From contig JBDROF010000050.1 of assembly GCA_043810345.1 (NCBI GenBank), forward strand, positions 1 through 54,891: a stretch of DNA of 54,891 nt, in the 5' to 3' direction. Under the pieces are notes generated by a model. It was not told where the DNA came from. It searched no databases and worked only from the letters and a program-made list of their open reading frames with translations. This document shows, in pieces, positions 43,325 to 50,853 of the stretch. The position numbers and the translations under genes were made by a program. The number at the start of each line of letters is the position of its first letter. Position 1 is the stretch's first letter. Origin of the DNA: QYOJ01 sp043810345. Lineage in GTDB: Bacteria > Bacteroidota > Bacteroidia > Bacteroidales > FEN-979.

Positions 43325-44386
43325 TCAGAGTATTACCTTCTTCAGCGTGAAGCCAAAAGTAGTTCCCACGCCAGTGCTGCTTCTGACATTGACAGTTTGA
43401 TGATGAGCTTCCAGGATGTGTTTCACGATGGCAAGTCCCAGCCCTTTCCCTTTGACAAATGAGGCTCTGCCGCGGGGGGTGCGGTAGAATCGTTCAAAGA
43501 CCCGGGACAACTCTTCCGGCTCAATCCCGATGCCGTTGTCGGTAATCTCAGTGAGGATATGCTTGTCCATGTCGAAGAAACTGACCTTGGTCCTGCCGTT
43601 TTTGTTCCCGTAACGGATGGAGTTTTCCAGAAGGTTGGTGAGCACCTGACGGATCTTCTCCCGGTCACCTTCCACAAAAATGGGCTTCTCCTGATGTGTG
43701 CACACCATGCGGATCTCCTTTTTTGTTGCTTTCATCTCCAGTAGCTCCATCACTTCCCTGGTGAGAACCCGGATGTCGAAACGAATAATGTTCAGCTTCA
43801 TATGACCCGATTCCAGCTGGGCAATCTCATCCAGATCTTCCACGATCCGGATCAACCGCTCAATGCTCTTCTCCGTCCGTTTGAGGTACTCTATGTTGAT
43901 GGAGGTGTCTTCGAGACCGCCATCCAGCAGCGTCAGGATATATCCCTGGATATGGAACAAAGGAGTTTTGAGTTCATGTGAGACATTGCCTATAAACTCC
44001 CTCCTGTATTGTTCAAGCTGCCGAAGCTGTTCAATCTCGCGGGTTTTCTCCTGCTGCCACTCCTCTACTTCATGGTTGACTTCATCTAAGAAATTGGTGT
44101 TGATCCGATAAGGTATGACCTCGCTCTTTTTTGTTTTGATGTTGTGGATCGTTTTGTAAATCAGCCGGATCTTGCTGTAGATGAACTTCTCCAGGGTAAA
44201 GCGGAAGATCAGGAAGGAGATGAGAAACAGCAGGGCAGCAGAACAGAGCAGAAAGAGGATGGTATAGAAATGATGCAGCGCGCCAGGCGAGATGATCAGA
44301 GCCCCAATGATGAAGAAGATCACATAGAGTGTCGTGACAACGGCAGCGTTTGTCAGCGAGATCAGCCTGGGCTCATGGAACCTCAT
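43325..44386 (-). CDS. Membrane sensor histidine kinase (PhoR-like)
   Basis: The 353-aa kinase has two N-terminal TM helices (about 15-33 and 40-62) with almost no periplasmic loop, so the signal is probably sensed in the membrane or by a partner. HisKA follows with the H-box NVSHELKTPL (near 140), then HATPase_c with NLLENSIRYGN, DNGIGIEPEE and GKGLGLAIVK. It overlaps its response regulator by 4 bp. Short-loop PhoR-like kinases are linked to phosphate control in many bacteria; that role is not shown here. Confidence 0.92.
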   Translation of the reverse strand: MRFHEPRLISLTNAAVVTTLYVIFFIIGALIISPGALHHFYTILFLLCSAALLFLISFLIFRFTLEKFIYSKIRLIYKTIHNIKTKKSEVIPYRINTNFLDEVNHEVEEWQQEKTREIEQLRQLEQYRREFIGNVSHELKTPLFHIQGYILTLLDGGLEDTSINIEYLKRTEKSIERLIRIVEDLDEIAQLESGHMKLNIIRFDIRVLTREVMELLEMKATKKEIRMVCTHQEKPIFVEGDREKIRQVLTNLLENSIRYGNKNGRTKVSFFDMDKHILTEITDNGIGIEPEELSRVFERFYRTPRGRASFVKGKGLGLAIVKHILEAHHQTVNVRSSTGVGTTFGFTLKKVIL

Positions 44387-45081
44387 CGTACGTCAAATTT
44401 ATACCCGACCCCTTTAATCGTCCGGATGTTTTGGAGCCCCAGACGTTCCCGGATTCGGCGGATGTGGACGTCGATGGTACGGTCGCCTACCACCACATCG
44501 TCGCCCCAAACTGCTGAAAAGATCTCTTCGCGTGTCACAACCCTATTAGGAGCAGAGGCCAGGAAGTGTAACAGTTCAAACTCTTTTTTAGGTAGCGAGA
44601 TCTCCTTTTCATCCCGGATCACCACATACTTTTTCCTGTCGATGATAAATCCACCTGTTTCGATCAAATCACTCTCCTGATCCTCTCCGGGCGTGGATTC
44701 ATGAATCCGCCGCAAGAGGGCCTGAACACGGGAGAGAAAGATGGTCGGCTTGATGGGTTTGGTAATGTAATCGTCTGCGCCAGCTTCAAAACCGGCAATC
44801 TGGGAATAGTCCTCGCCGCGGGCAGTGAGGAAAACGATGAGAGGATCATGCAACTCCGGCATATTACGCAATGTGGTACAGGTCTCCATCCCGTCCATTT
44901 CCGGCATCATCACATCCAGGATCACCAGGTGAGGCTTGAACTCACTGGCTATCTGAATGGCTCTCTTTCCATTCTTTGCCTTCTCCACCCGGTAACCTTC
45001 ACGACTCAGGTTATATCCCAGGAACTCCAGGATATCCGCTTCGTCATCGACAAGGAGGATCCTTACTTCATGTTTATCCAC
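44383..45081 (-). CDS. OmpR/PhoB-family response regulator
   Basis: I place the start at GTG 45081 (MDKHEVRILLVDDEAD), giving about 232 aa. The receiver domain has VDDE, the phospho-acceptor Asp in VILDVMMPE, LTARGED and ITKPIKP; the winged-helix domain ends GVGYKFDVR. A longer frame from 45177 would be translated from the ATTGCACAAC repeat, which has no homology value. A good promoter (45137-45108) lies inside that extension and would initiate transcription only about 20 bases before the GTG. The stop overlaps the kinase start by 4 bp. Confidence 0.92.
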   Translation of the reverse strand: MDKHEVRILLVDDEADILEFLGYNLSREGYRVEKAKNGKRAIQIASEFKPHLVILDVMMPEMDGMETCTTLRNMPELHDPLIVFLTARGEDYSQIAGFEAGADDYITKPIKPTIFLSRVQALLRRIHESTPGEDQESDLIETGGFIIDRKKYVVIRDEKEISLPKKEFELLHFLASAPNRVVTREEIFSAVWGDDVVVGDRTIDVHIRRIRERLGLQNIRTIKGVGYKFDVR

Positions 45082-45107
45082 GGAATCAGCCTGTTGGAAT
45101 CGATCTT

Positions 45108-45137
45108 CAAAGGTAAGAAGAGATTCAATTAAATCAA
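45108..45137 (-). promoter_or_regulatory. Promoter of the PhoB-like/PhoR-like operon
   Basis: On the minus strand TTG (45137-45135), 19 bases, then TACCTTTG (45115-45108) matches the Bacteroidota consensus. Transcription would begin near 45100, just upstream of the GTG at 45081. This decides the regulator's start codon. Confidence 0.55.
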
Positions 45138-45148
45138 TAACTTTGTAT

Positions 45149-45304
45149 TGCGCAACATTGCACAACATTGCCATCATTGCACAACATTGCCATCATTGCA
45201 CAACATTGCCATCATTGCACAACATTGCCATCATTGCACATCATTGCCATCATTGCACAACATTGCCATCATTGCACATCATTGCCATCATTGCACAACA
45301 TTGA
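45149..45304 (+). repeat. 19-bp higher-order repeat array (ATTGCACAAC + ATTGCCATC)
   Basis: A 10-bp unit ATTGCACAAC (or ATTGCACATC) alternates with the 9-bp unit ATTGCCATC for about 156 bp, making a 19-bp composite period. It lies between the divergent response regulator and PorT-like genes. It shares its core with arrays at 17290-17346 and 49791-49950. Confidence 0.92.
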
Positions 45305-45333
45305 ATATAATTTCTTAATGACCTTATAACTGT

Positions 45334-45987
45334 ATGACCCTAGCGCGTTTTCCGATCCTCCTCCTCTTCATGCTGATGTCTCTGCCTTATGCTAACCTCG
45401 TTGCCCAGCAATTCGACGGGGGGATTTTAGCAGGGGGGCTCATCAGCCAGGTAGATGGGGATCGTTGGGACGGATATCATAAAGCGGGATACCTTGCAGG
45501 AGGATTTGTTCAACTCGAGCTTTCACAGCATTCTTCTTTTCAGCTGGAGATGGAATATATTCAAAAAGGTAGCAGGAAGCTGGCTAATGTTGATTCCGGG
45601 GATTATAACTCGTACTTGTTAAGGTTGCATTATCTCGAAATCCCACTTCTTTATCAGTTTACTTTTTTTAAGCGTATCTCCATAGAAGCAGGGCCGGTCG
45701 CCGATATTTTGCTTGGGTATAGCGAGCAATGGGATGGACAGGAGAGTCCTAACATATATCCATTCCGGAGAGTAACGCTTGCGGGAATCGTAGGAGCTTC
45801 GGGATACATTACCAGGCACTTGAAGGCTGCTTTCAGATTCAATTACTCGCTACTATCCCTTCGACAACTGCAACCGCCAGGGGAAGGGGGAAAGCCGTGG
45901 CGGAAGATCTTGTTTGAAGTAGGCCAGTTTAATAATGTGATGTCCCTGTCGTTGTCGTATCAGTTCAAGGGGAGGAGGAACTGGTAA
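45334..45987 (+). CDS. PorT-like outer-membrane beta-barrel protein
   Basis: The 217-aa protein has a signal peptide (PILLLFMLMSLPYANLVAQ) and an eight-strand-type barrel of the PorT family: LQLEMEYIQKGS-like FQLEMEYIQKGS, LHYLEIPLLYQF and MSLSLSYQFKGR at the C-terminus. PorT-type proteins were first tied to T9SS secretion, but most family members are uncharacterised. T9SS substrates in this window make the link possible, not proven. The leader is the 19-bp repeat array. Confidence 0.82.
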   Translation: MTLARFPILLLFMLMSLPYANLVAQQFDGGILAGGLISQVDGDRWDGYHKAGYLAGGFVQLELSQHSSFQLEMEYIQKGSRKLANVDSGDYNSYLLRLHYLEIPLLYQFTFFKRISIEAGPVADILLGYSEQWDGQESPNIYPFRRVTLAGIVGASGYITRHLKAAFRFNYSLLSLRQLQPPGEGGKPWRKILFEVGQFNNVMSLSLSYQFKGRRNW

Positions 45988-45996
45988 TATGTAAGA

Positions 45997-46140
45997 TCCA
46001 AGAAACAAATACCAAATTTCAAATAAATTCCAAGTACCACATGCCAATTATCAAAACGTAAAGTTTGTCTCAAAGTTTGGAATTTCGAACATTGAATTTT
46101 GGTTATTATTTGTTATTTGATACTTGTTATTTGATTATTA
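45997..46140. repeat. AT-rich imperfect inverted-repeat element, copy 2
   Basis: The left arm has AATACCAAATTTCAAATAAATTCC, split here as ACCAAATTTC and AAATAAATTCC; the right part has GGAATTTCGAACATTGA and ATTATTTGTTATTTG. It lies between the PorT-like gene and ubiX on the plus strand and ends 4 bases before the ubiX start, so it may hold promoter or leader sequence. Confidence 0.75.
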
Positions 46141-46144
46141 AAAA

Positions 46145-46711
46145 ATGGGAAAGAAAGTAATAGTCGGCGTTACGGGCGCTTCCGGCGCTCTCTACGGAAA
46201 GCTGTTGCTCGACAGGCTGGCTGGCCTGGGTGACCAGGTGGCAGAATGCGGGGTGATCTTTTCGGCCAATTCCATCCCGGTATGGAAATTCGAGTTGGGC
46301 TCGTTCGATCCTTCCACCATCCCTTTCCGGATTTGGGATCCCGGTGATTTTTTTGCACCGATGGCTTCCGGTTCGTCCGGCTACGACTCCATGATCATTG
46401 CTCCCTGCTCCATGGGAACCCTGGGACGGATTGCTTCGGGTGTTTCGAACGACCTGATGACCCGGGCTGCCGATGTGATGCTGAAGGAGCGCCGGCAGTT
46501 GATCCTGGTAACACGTGAAGCGCCCCTGAACCTGATCCATATCCGTAACATGCAGTTGCTTACCGAAGCCGGGGCGATCATTTATCCAGCTTCCCCCTCT
46601 TTTTACAGCCACCCGAACAGCATCCAGGAGTTGGCCATGACGGTAGTGGACCGCGTACTTTCTCTCGCCGGATTTGAATTTCCTGCATTCAGGTGGGGTG
46701 AAGAGGTTTAG
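46145..46711 (+). CDS. ubiX: Flavin prenyltransferase UbiX
   Basis: The 188-aa flavoprotein has GVTGASGALYGKLLLDRL at the FMN-binding start, APCSMGTLGRIASGVSNDLMTRAADV and LVTREAPLNLIHIRNM. It makes prenylated FMN for UbiD-type decarboxylases. No ubiD is in the window. Its stop overlaps the convergent queG gene by 4 bp. The nearby polyprenyl synthase (42.3 kb) would fit a shared role in quinone synthesis, as inference. Confidence 0.93.
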   Translation: MGKKVIVGVTGASGALYGKLLLDRLAGLGDQVAECGVIFSANSIPVWKFELGSFDPSTIPFRIWDPGDFFAPMASGSSGYDSMIIAPCSMGTLGRIASGVSNDLMTRAADVMLKERRQLILVTREAPLNLIHIRNMQLLTEAGAIIYPASPSFYSHPNSIQELAMTVVDRVLSLAGFEFPAFRWGEEV

Positions 46712-47643
46712 TTCTCTGCGGGCTCCGGTGTTTCGCCGGCAAGTTCCATGTTCCGTTTGAGTGTTTGATATCCGGTTCGTTTGATCTCTGAATGGCAGAA
46801 GATCCCCATGAACTCTTCCTCCTTCATTGACAGCCATTCGGGCTTTCGAAGGGCCATAAGCGCTGGCAGAGGCAGGAAATGAGATTCCCTGTGCGGTTTG
46901 GCAACGCGGTTGAAAGGACATACATCCTGGCAGATATCGCATCCGAAGATGCGGTGACGGAACCTTCCCCGGATGGCGGATGGAACCTCCCCTCTGTTCA
47001 CGATGGTATGGTAGGAGAGACACCGGTTGATCTCCAGTTGATAGGGTGTGTGGAGCGCATCGGTAGGACAGGCATCGATGCAGCGGGTGCAGTTACCGCA
47101 GTGATCGCGTTCCGGCTCATCGGGCTCCAGGTGGTGAGTAGTGAGTATGATGCCGATGAAAAAAAATGATCCTTCTCTTTCGTTTATGACCACCGTGTGT
47201 TTTCCCTGCCACCCGACCCCACAGCGCTGGGCCCATGTTTTCTCTAGCACCGGGCCCGAATCGATGAAGATACGGGACCGGCTTCCCGGGACAGAGCTGT
47301 CGAGGAACGCCGCCAATCTCTTCAACTGCTCTTTAATAAAAGGAGCGTAATCCCCGCCATAGGCATATTTTGCGATAATGAAATTATTCTTCTCCGGGAT
47401 CACCTCTTCCGGATAATAGTTCATCAGCAGGGCAATGACCGTCCTGACCCCGGGCAACAACAACTCCGGGTGGAGGCGCTGTTCAGTATAGCGTTCCAGG
47501 TAGTCCATACCGGCATGCTGTTTCTGGCCCGTAAACTTCGTATAGAAAGGCCTCAGCGACTCCAGCGGTTCAGCTTTCGCAAAGCCGCAATGGGAGAAAC
47601 CCAGCTGAAGTGCTTTATTTCGAATATCCTCGTGTAGATTCAC
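46708..47643 (-). CDS. queG: Epoxyqueuosine reductase QueG
   Basis: The 311-aa enzyme performs the last step of queuosine synthesis in tRNA, reducing epoxyqueuosine with cobalamin. Two [4Fe-4S] ferredoxin motifs are intact: CGNCTRCIDACPTDAL (near 183) and CDICQDVCPFN (near 232). The N-terminal HCGFAKAEPL and IAKYAYGGDYAPFIKEQL belong to the cobalamin-binding DUF1730 region. With nrdJ it indicates that the cell uses or imports B12. Confidence 0.95.
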   Translation of the reverse strand: MNLHEDIRNKALQLGFSHCGFAKAEPLESLRPFYTKFTGQKQHAGMDYLERYTEQRLHPELLLPGVRTVIALLMNYYPEEVIPEKNNFIIAKYAYGGDYAPFIKEQLKRLAAFLDSSVPGSRSRIFIDSGPVLEKTWAQRCGVGWQGKHTVVINEREGSFFFIGIILTTHHLEPDEPERDHCGNCTRCIDACPTDALHTPYQLEINRCLSYHTIVNRGEVPSAIRGRFRHRIFGCDICQDVCPFNRVAKPHRESHFLPLPALMALRKPEWLSMKEEEFMGIFCHSEIKRTGYQTLKRNMELAGETPEPAEN

Positions 47644-47652
47644 AAAAAAGAA

Positions 47653-47796
47653 TAATCAATAAACAATTACCAAATTTCAAATAATTCCAAATACCAATAT
47701 ACAAATGATCAAACCTACTACATGGTGTCTTTTTCGGAATTTCGAACATTGATTATTGGTAATTATTTGTTATTTGGTAATTGTGATTTGGTGATT
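47653..47796. repeat. AT-rich imperfect inverted-repeat element, copy 3
   Basis: ACCAAATTTCAAATAATTCC on the left pairs with the region around GGTAATTATTTGTTATTTGG on the right. GGAATTTCGAACATTGA is shared with copy 2. The ruvB stop codon (47797-47799) directly follows it. Confidence 0.78.
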
Positions 47797-48822
47797 TTAT
47801 TGAAAAAGGCTTCCCTGGTTACCGGGGTTTAATCTTCCCAGGTGCTTATAGGCGCGTTCTGTGGCCTCTCTACCGCGGGGGGTACGCATCAGGAATCCCT
47901 CCTGGATCAGGAAAGGTTCATAGACCTCTTCGATGGTTCCGGCATCTTCCGATACTGCAGTGGCGATGGTGGTCAATCCAACCGGACCCCCTTTGAATTT
48001 GTCGATGATGGTAGCCAGGATCTTGTTATCCATCTCATCAAGTCCGTAGATATCGACGTTCATCGCACCAAGGGCGTAACGGCTGATCTCCAGGTTGATG
48101 GTTCCGTCGCCTTTGATCTGGGCAAAATCCCTGACCCGTCGCAGCAGCAGGTTGGCGATCCGGGGTGTGCCACGGCTTCGCCTGGCGATCTCCACCGAGG
48201 CATCCTGATCAATGGGGACCTGTAGGATCTCGGCCGACCGGCAGAGGATCTTCTCCAGCACATCGGCCGGGTAGTAAGATAATCGGGAGTTGATCCCAAA
48301 GCGGGAACGTAAGGGAGCGGTGAGCAGTCCCGACCGGGTGGTAGCTCCGATCAGGGTGAAGGGATTCAGTTTGATCTGGATGGACCGTGCGTTGGGACCG
48401 GTTTCGATCATGATATCGATCTTGAAATCCTCCATGGCCGAATAGAGATACTCTTCGATGACCGGGGCCAACCGGTGGATCTCGTCGATGAAGAGCACGT
48501 CATGTTCATCGAGGTTGGTGAGCAGACCGGCCAGGTCGCCGGGTTTATCCAGTACCGGCCCGGAAGTCACCCGGATGTTGACCTCCAGCTCGTTGGCGAT
48601 CACATGAGCGAGGGTGGTCTTGCCGAGTCCCGGAGGGCCATGGAGTAGCACGTGGTCAAGCGATTCGTTCCGTTGACGGGCTGCTTTCACAAAGACCTTC
48701 AGGTTTTCGATGATGTCTTCCTGCCCGGCAAATTCGAGAAACTCGGTTGGACGGAGCACACGTTCGATCTCCTGCTCGGCAGGAGTCAGTGTTTTTCCGG
48801 TAGGATCAAGGTTTTCGTTCAT
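47797..48822 (-). CDS. ruvB: Holliday junction branch migration helicase RuvB
   Basis: From ATG 48822 (MNENLDPTGKTLTP) the protein is 341 aa, the normal size. AAA+ features are intact: Walker A GPPGLGKTTLAHVIA, Walker B VLFIDEIHRL, sensor 1 LIGATTRSGLL and the Arg finger GSRFGI-like PLRSRFGIN, then the winged-helix domain (GGPVGLTTIA, EPFLIQEGFLMRTPRGR). With RuvA it drives branch migration. Fifty-eight upstream codons of the open frame carry no homology and were dropped. It is divergent from the ECF sigma gene. Confidence 0.96.
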   Translation of the reverse strand: MNENLDPTGKTLTPAEQEIERVLRPTEFLEFAGQEDIIENLKVFVKAARQRNESLDHVLLHGPPGLGKTTLAHVIANELEVNIRVTSGPVLDKPGDLAGLLTNLDEHDVLFIDEIHRLAPVIEEYLYSAMEDFKIDIMIETGPNARSIQIKLNPFTLIGATTRSGLLTAPLRSRFGINSRLSYYPADVLEKILCRSAEILQVPIDQDASVEIARRSRGTPRIANLLLRRVRDFAQIKGDGTINLEISRYALGAMNVDIYGLDEMDNKILATIIDKFKGGPVGLTTIATAVSEDAGTIEEVYEPFLIQEGFLMRTPRGREATERAYKHLGRLNPGNQGSLFQ

Positions 48823-48919
48823 GAAAAACAAAAGTATAAAATATAAAAACGCTATTTTTGAAATCGAATAAAAAGCGGTTAAAAGACGCAACTTAGCACT
48901 ATAATCGCTGTCTAAACAC

Positions 48920-49477
48920 ATGCAGACTGGTCTGATGCCACTGGAGCCGAACATCATTGAGGGGTGTATTAAAGAGAAAAGGAGAGCGCAATACATGCTG
49001 TATCAGCATTTTGCATCTCCTATGTTTGCTTTATGCATGCGTTACTGCAGGAACCGGGAGGAGGCTGAAGATGTGCTTCAGGAGGGTTTCATCAAGATTT
49101 TCCAGAAGATATCCACCTTCCGGCAGAGTGGTTCCCTGGAGGGATGGGTTCGACGGATCATGATCAACCAGGCCATCAACCACCTGAAGGCAAGAAAAAT
49201 GGTGTTCCTGGATACTGACCCCAATATGCTGGGTAACTGGATCCAGGATGAAGGACCATCAGAGAAGGGAGAACAACTTTTTAAACCGGAGGAGCTATTG
49301 AAAGCCATTCAGGCACTCCCGCCAGGATACAAAGTGGTGTTCAACCTGTATGTATTTGAAGGATACAGTCATAAAGACATAGCAGAAGAACTGGAGATCT
49401 CGGAGAATACGTCCAAATCCCAACTTTCACGGGCGCGTAATTACCTGCGGAAGATCCTGACAGAACGGAAAAAATAA
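48920..49477 (+). CDS. ECF RNA polymerase sigma factor
   Basis: The 185-aa sigma-70 family protein has region 2 (MLYQHFASPMFALCMRYC, NREEAEDVLQEGFIKIFQ, GWVRRIMINQAINHLKA) and region 4 (LPPGYKVVFNLYVFEGYSHKDIAEEL then SENTSKSQLSRARNYLRK). It directs RNA polymerase to envelope-response promoters. The next gene starts 17 bp later and looks like its membrane-spanning anti-sigma partner. TATTTTTG at 48853-48860 is a possible -7 element but lacks a TTTG at the right distance. Confidence 0.94.
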   Translation: MQTGLMPLEPNIIEGCIKEKRRAQYMLYQHFASPMFALCMRYCRNREEAEDVLQEGFIKIFQKISTFRQSGSLEGWVRRIMINQAINHLKARKMVFLDTDPNMLGNWIQDEGPSEKGEQLFKPEELLKAIQALPPGYKVVFNLYVFEGYSHKDIAEELEISENTSKSQLSRARNYLRKILTERKK

Positions 49478-49494
49478 TTAATGATCGCACGCAG

Positions 49495-50853
49495 ATGAGC
49501 AAAGAGAAGTTTCACAAAGAAGATGCACGGCTGGACGACCTTTTCAGGAGTTCTCTGGGCGAGATGCGGACTGAACCAGTAGCGGGGGTTTGGAAAAAGC
49601 TTAGACGACAGCTGCTCCGGTCAGAGCTGCTTAAGTTTCACTTCACCAACCTTCCGAAAGTATTCTGGGGTGTCATCCCGGCAGCCGTGATCATCACCGG
49701 CGGTCTACTCTATTTCGGTACGGGAGAGAGAGAAGTAACACCCGATCAGCCAGTTGCAGAAGAGGTAATCACCCTGGTCCAGGAAGAGACCAATGACAAC
49801 AATGCCACCATTGCCACCATTGACACCATTGCCACCAATGCCACCAATGACAACATTGCCACCATTGCCACCATTGCCACCATTGCCACCATTGCCACCA
49901 ATGACAACAATGCCACCATTGCCACCATTGCCACCATTGCCAACAATATCACCACCTCCACCACGTCCACCACCTCCACCACCGCACCACAGACGGAGCC
50001 CCTTGAACCCATCACCAGCCTGAGCGGTCTTTTTACAGAATCCCTCCTTTCAGGGATCATCAACCCTTCCACCATCCAAGCTGTAGCCAACCCGATCCCA
50101 CTGGAGACTAACCGGGAACTGTTACGCAAACCCGTATCACAATCACTCGACATAGGCATCAACATCACACCCGATATGGTGTTTTACAGTAATCCGTCGG
50201 GCTCCTTCAAGTATAACTATACCTTCGACCTCGGGATCCGATACACCCTGGGAAGGTTCTATATCCAGAGCGGTGCAGGACTGACCTACTCGACCGATAT
50301 CGGCGACTATGCCATATCTTATCTGAAAAACGACAGTGTCGGATTTTATTACTTCGTGAATTCCTTTTCAGTAGAACCGGGCCATCCTGAGGATCCCCAG
50401 TTTGAGATCAAACAGGTCACAGTGTACGACTCTGTTCAATACCTTTACGACTACAGTACAAAGAATAAATATTATTATTTGCAGATTCCTCTCAGGTTCG
50501 GGTACCGGATCATTCACAAACCTGCCTGGAGACTTTCGTTTGAAGCCGGATTGCTTTACGCTTACCTGGTTTCCATCAATGAACCCGCTCCCAATTTCTT
50601 CATCCCCGAAGGAAGGATCCTCGATATTGAGAGGAGAACGCCTGAGCGGAACAAACATACATTTGGATTGACTGGAGGAGTCAGTGTGGAATATCAATTT
50701 ACCAGGAATTTCTTCCTCCTGATTGAGCCAACTTTCAAGTACTACCTGCAGGCCATTGAAGAGAATAGCAGCAGAGGCGATAAGCAGCCCTACAGCATCG
50801 GATTGAGAGCCGGCATCTGGTACAGGTTGAATTTTATAAACTCAACAAGATGA
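49495..50853 (+). CDS. Predicted dual-membrane-spanning anti-sigma factor with OM barrel
   Basis: The 452-aa protein has four parts. Residues 1-55 are a cytoplasmic segment (ARLDDLFRSSLGEMRTEPVAG) with the LDxLFR ... P-x-x-VW pattern of Bacteroidota anti-sigma N-termini. About 57-75 form one TM helix. A disordered periplasmic linker (about 76-215) contains 9-bp-repeat-encoded ATI/ATN and TTS runs (99-163). About 217-452 form an outer-membrane barrel. Dual-membrane-spanning anti-sigma factors (Dma proteins) are known from Bacteroides thetaiotaomicron. The architecture plus the sigma gene 17 bp upstream supports the same role here. The stop overlaps the next gene by 4 bp. Confidence 0.8.
   Translation: MSKEKFHKEDARLDDLFRSSLGEMRTEPVAGVWKKLRRQLLRSELLKFHFTNLPKVFWGVIPAAVIITGGLLYFGTGEREVTPDQPVAEEVITLVQEETNDNNATIATIDTIATNATNDNIATIATIATIATIATNDNNATIATIATIANNITTSTTSTTSTTAPQTEPLEPITSLSGLFTESLLSGIINPSTIQAVANPIPLETNRELLRKPVSQSLDIGINITPDMVFYSNPSGSFKYNYTFDLGIRYTLGRFYIQSGAGLTYSTDIGDYAISYLKNDSVGFYYFVNSFSVEPGHPEDPQFEIKQVTVYDSVQYLYDYSTKNKYYYLQIPLRFGYRIIHKPAWRLSFEAGLLYAYLVSINEPAPNFFIPEGRILDIERRTPERNKHTFGLTGGVSVEYQFTRNFFLLIEPTFKYYLQAIEENSSRGDKQPYSIGLRAGIWYRLNFINSTR
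49791..49950 (+). repeat. In-gene 9-bp array (ATTGCCACC) in the anti-sigma linker
   Basis: About 17 units of ATTGCCACC, AATGCCACC, AATGACAAC and similar encode (A/N)TI-type tripeptides, followed at 49951-49987 by an ACCTCCACC run encoding TTS repeats. Every unit is 9 bp, so gain or loss changes linker length without frameshift. Confidence 0.9.

Noticed and set aside
48823..48996. 58-residue N-terminal extension of RuvB
   Set aside because: No RuvB has this extension, it overlaps the divergent sigma gene start, and ATG 48822 gives the canonical N-terminus.
49746..50168. Antisense frame with MVAMVAMVAL repeats over the anti-sigma gene
   Set aside because: It is a mirror translation of the 9-bp array on the opposite strand of a well-supported gene.
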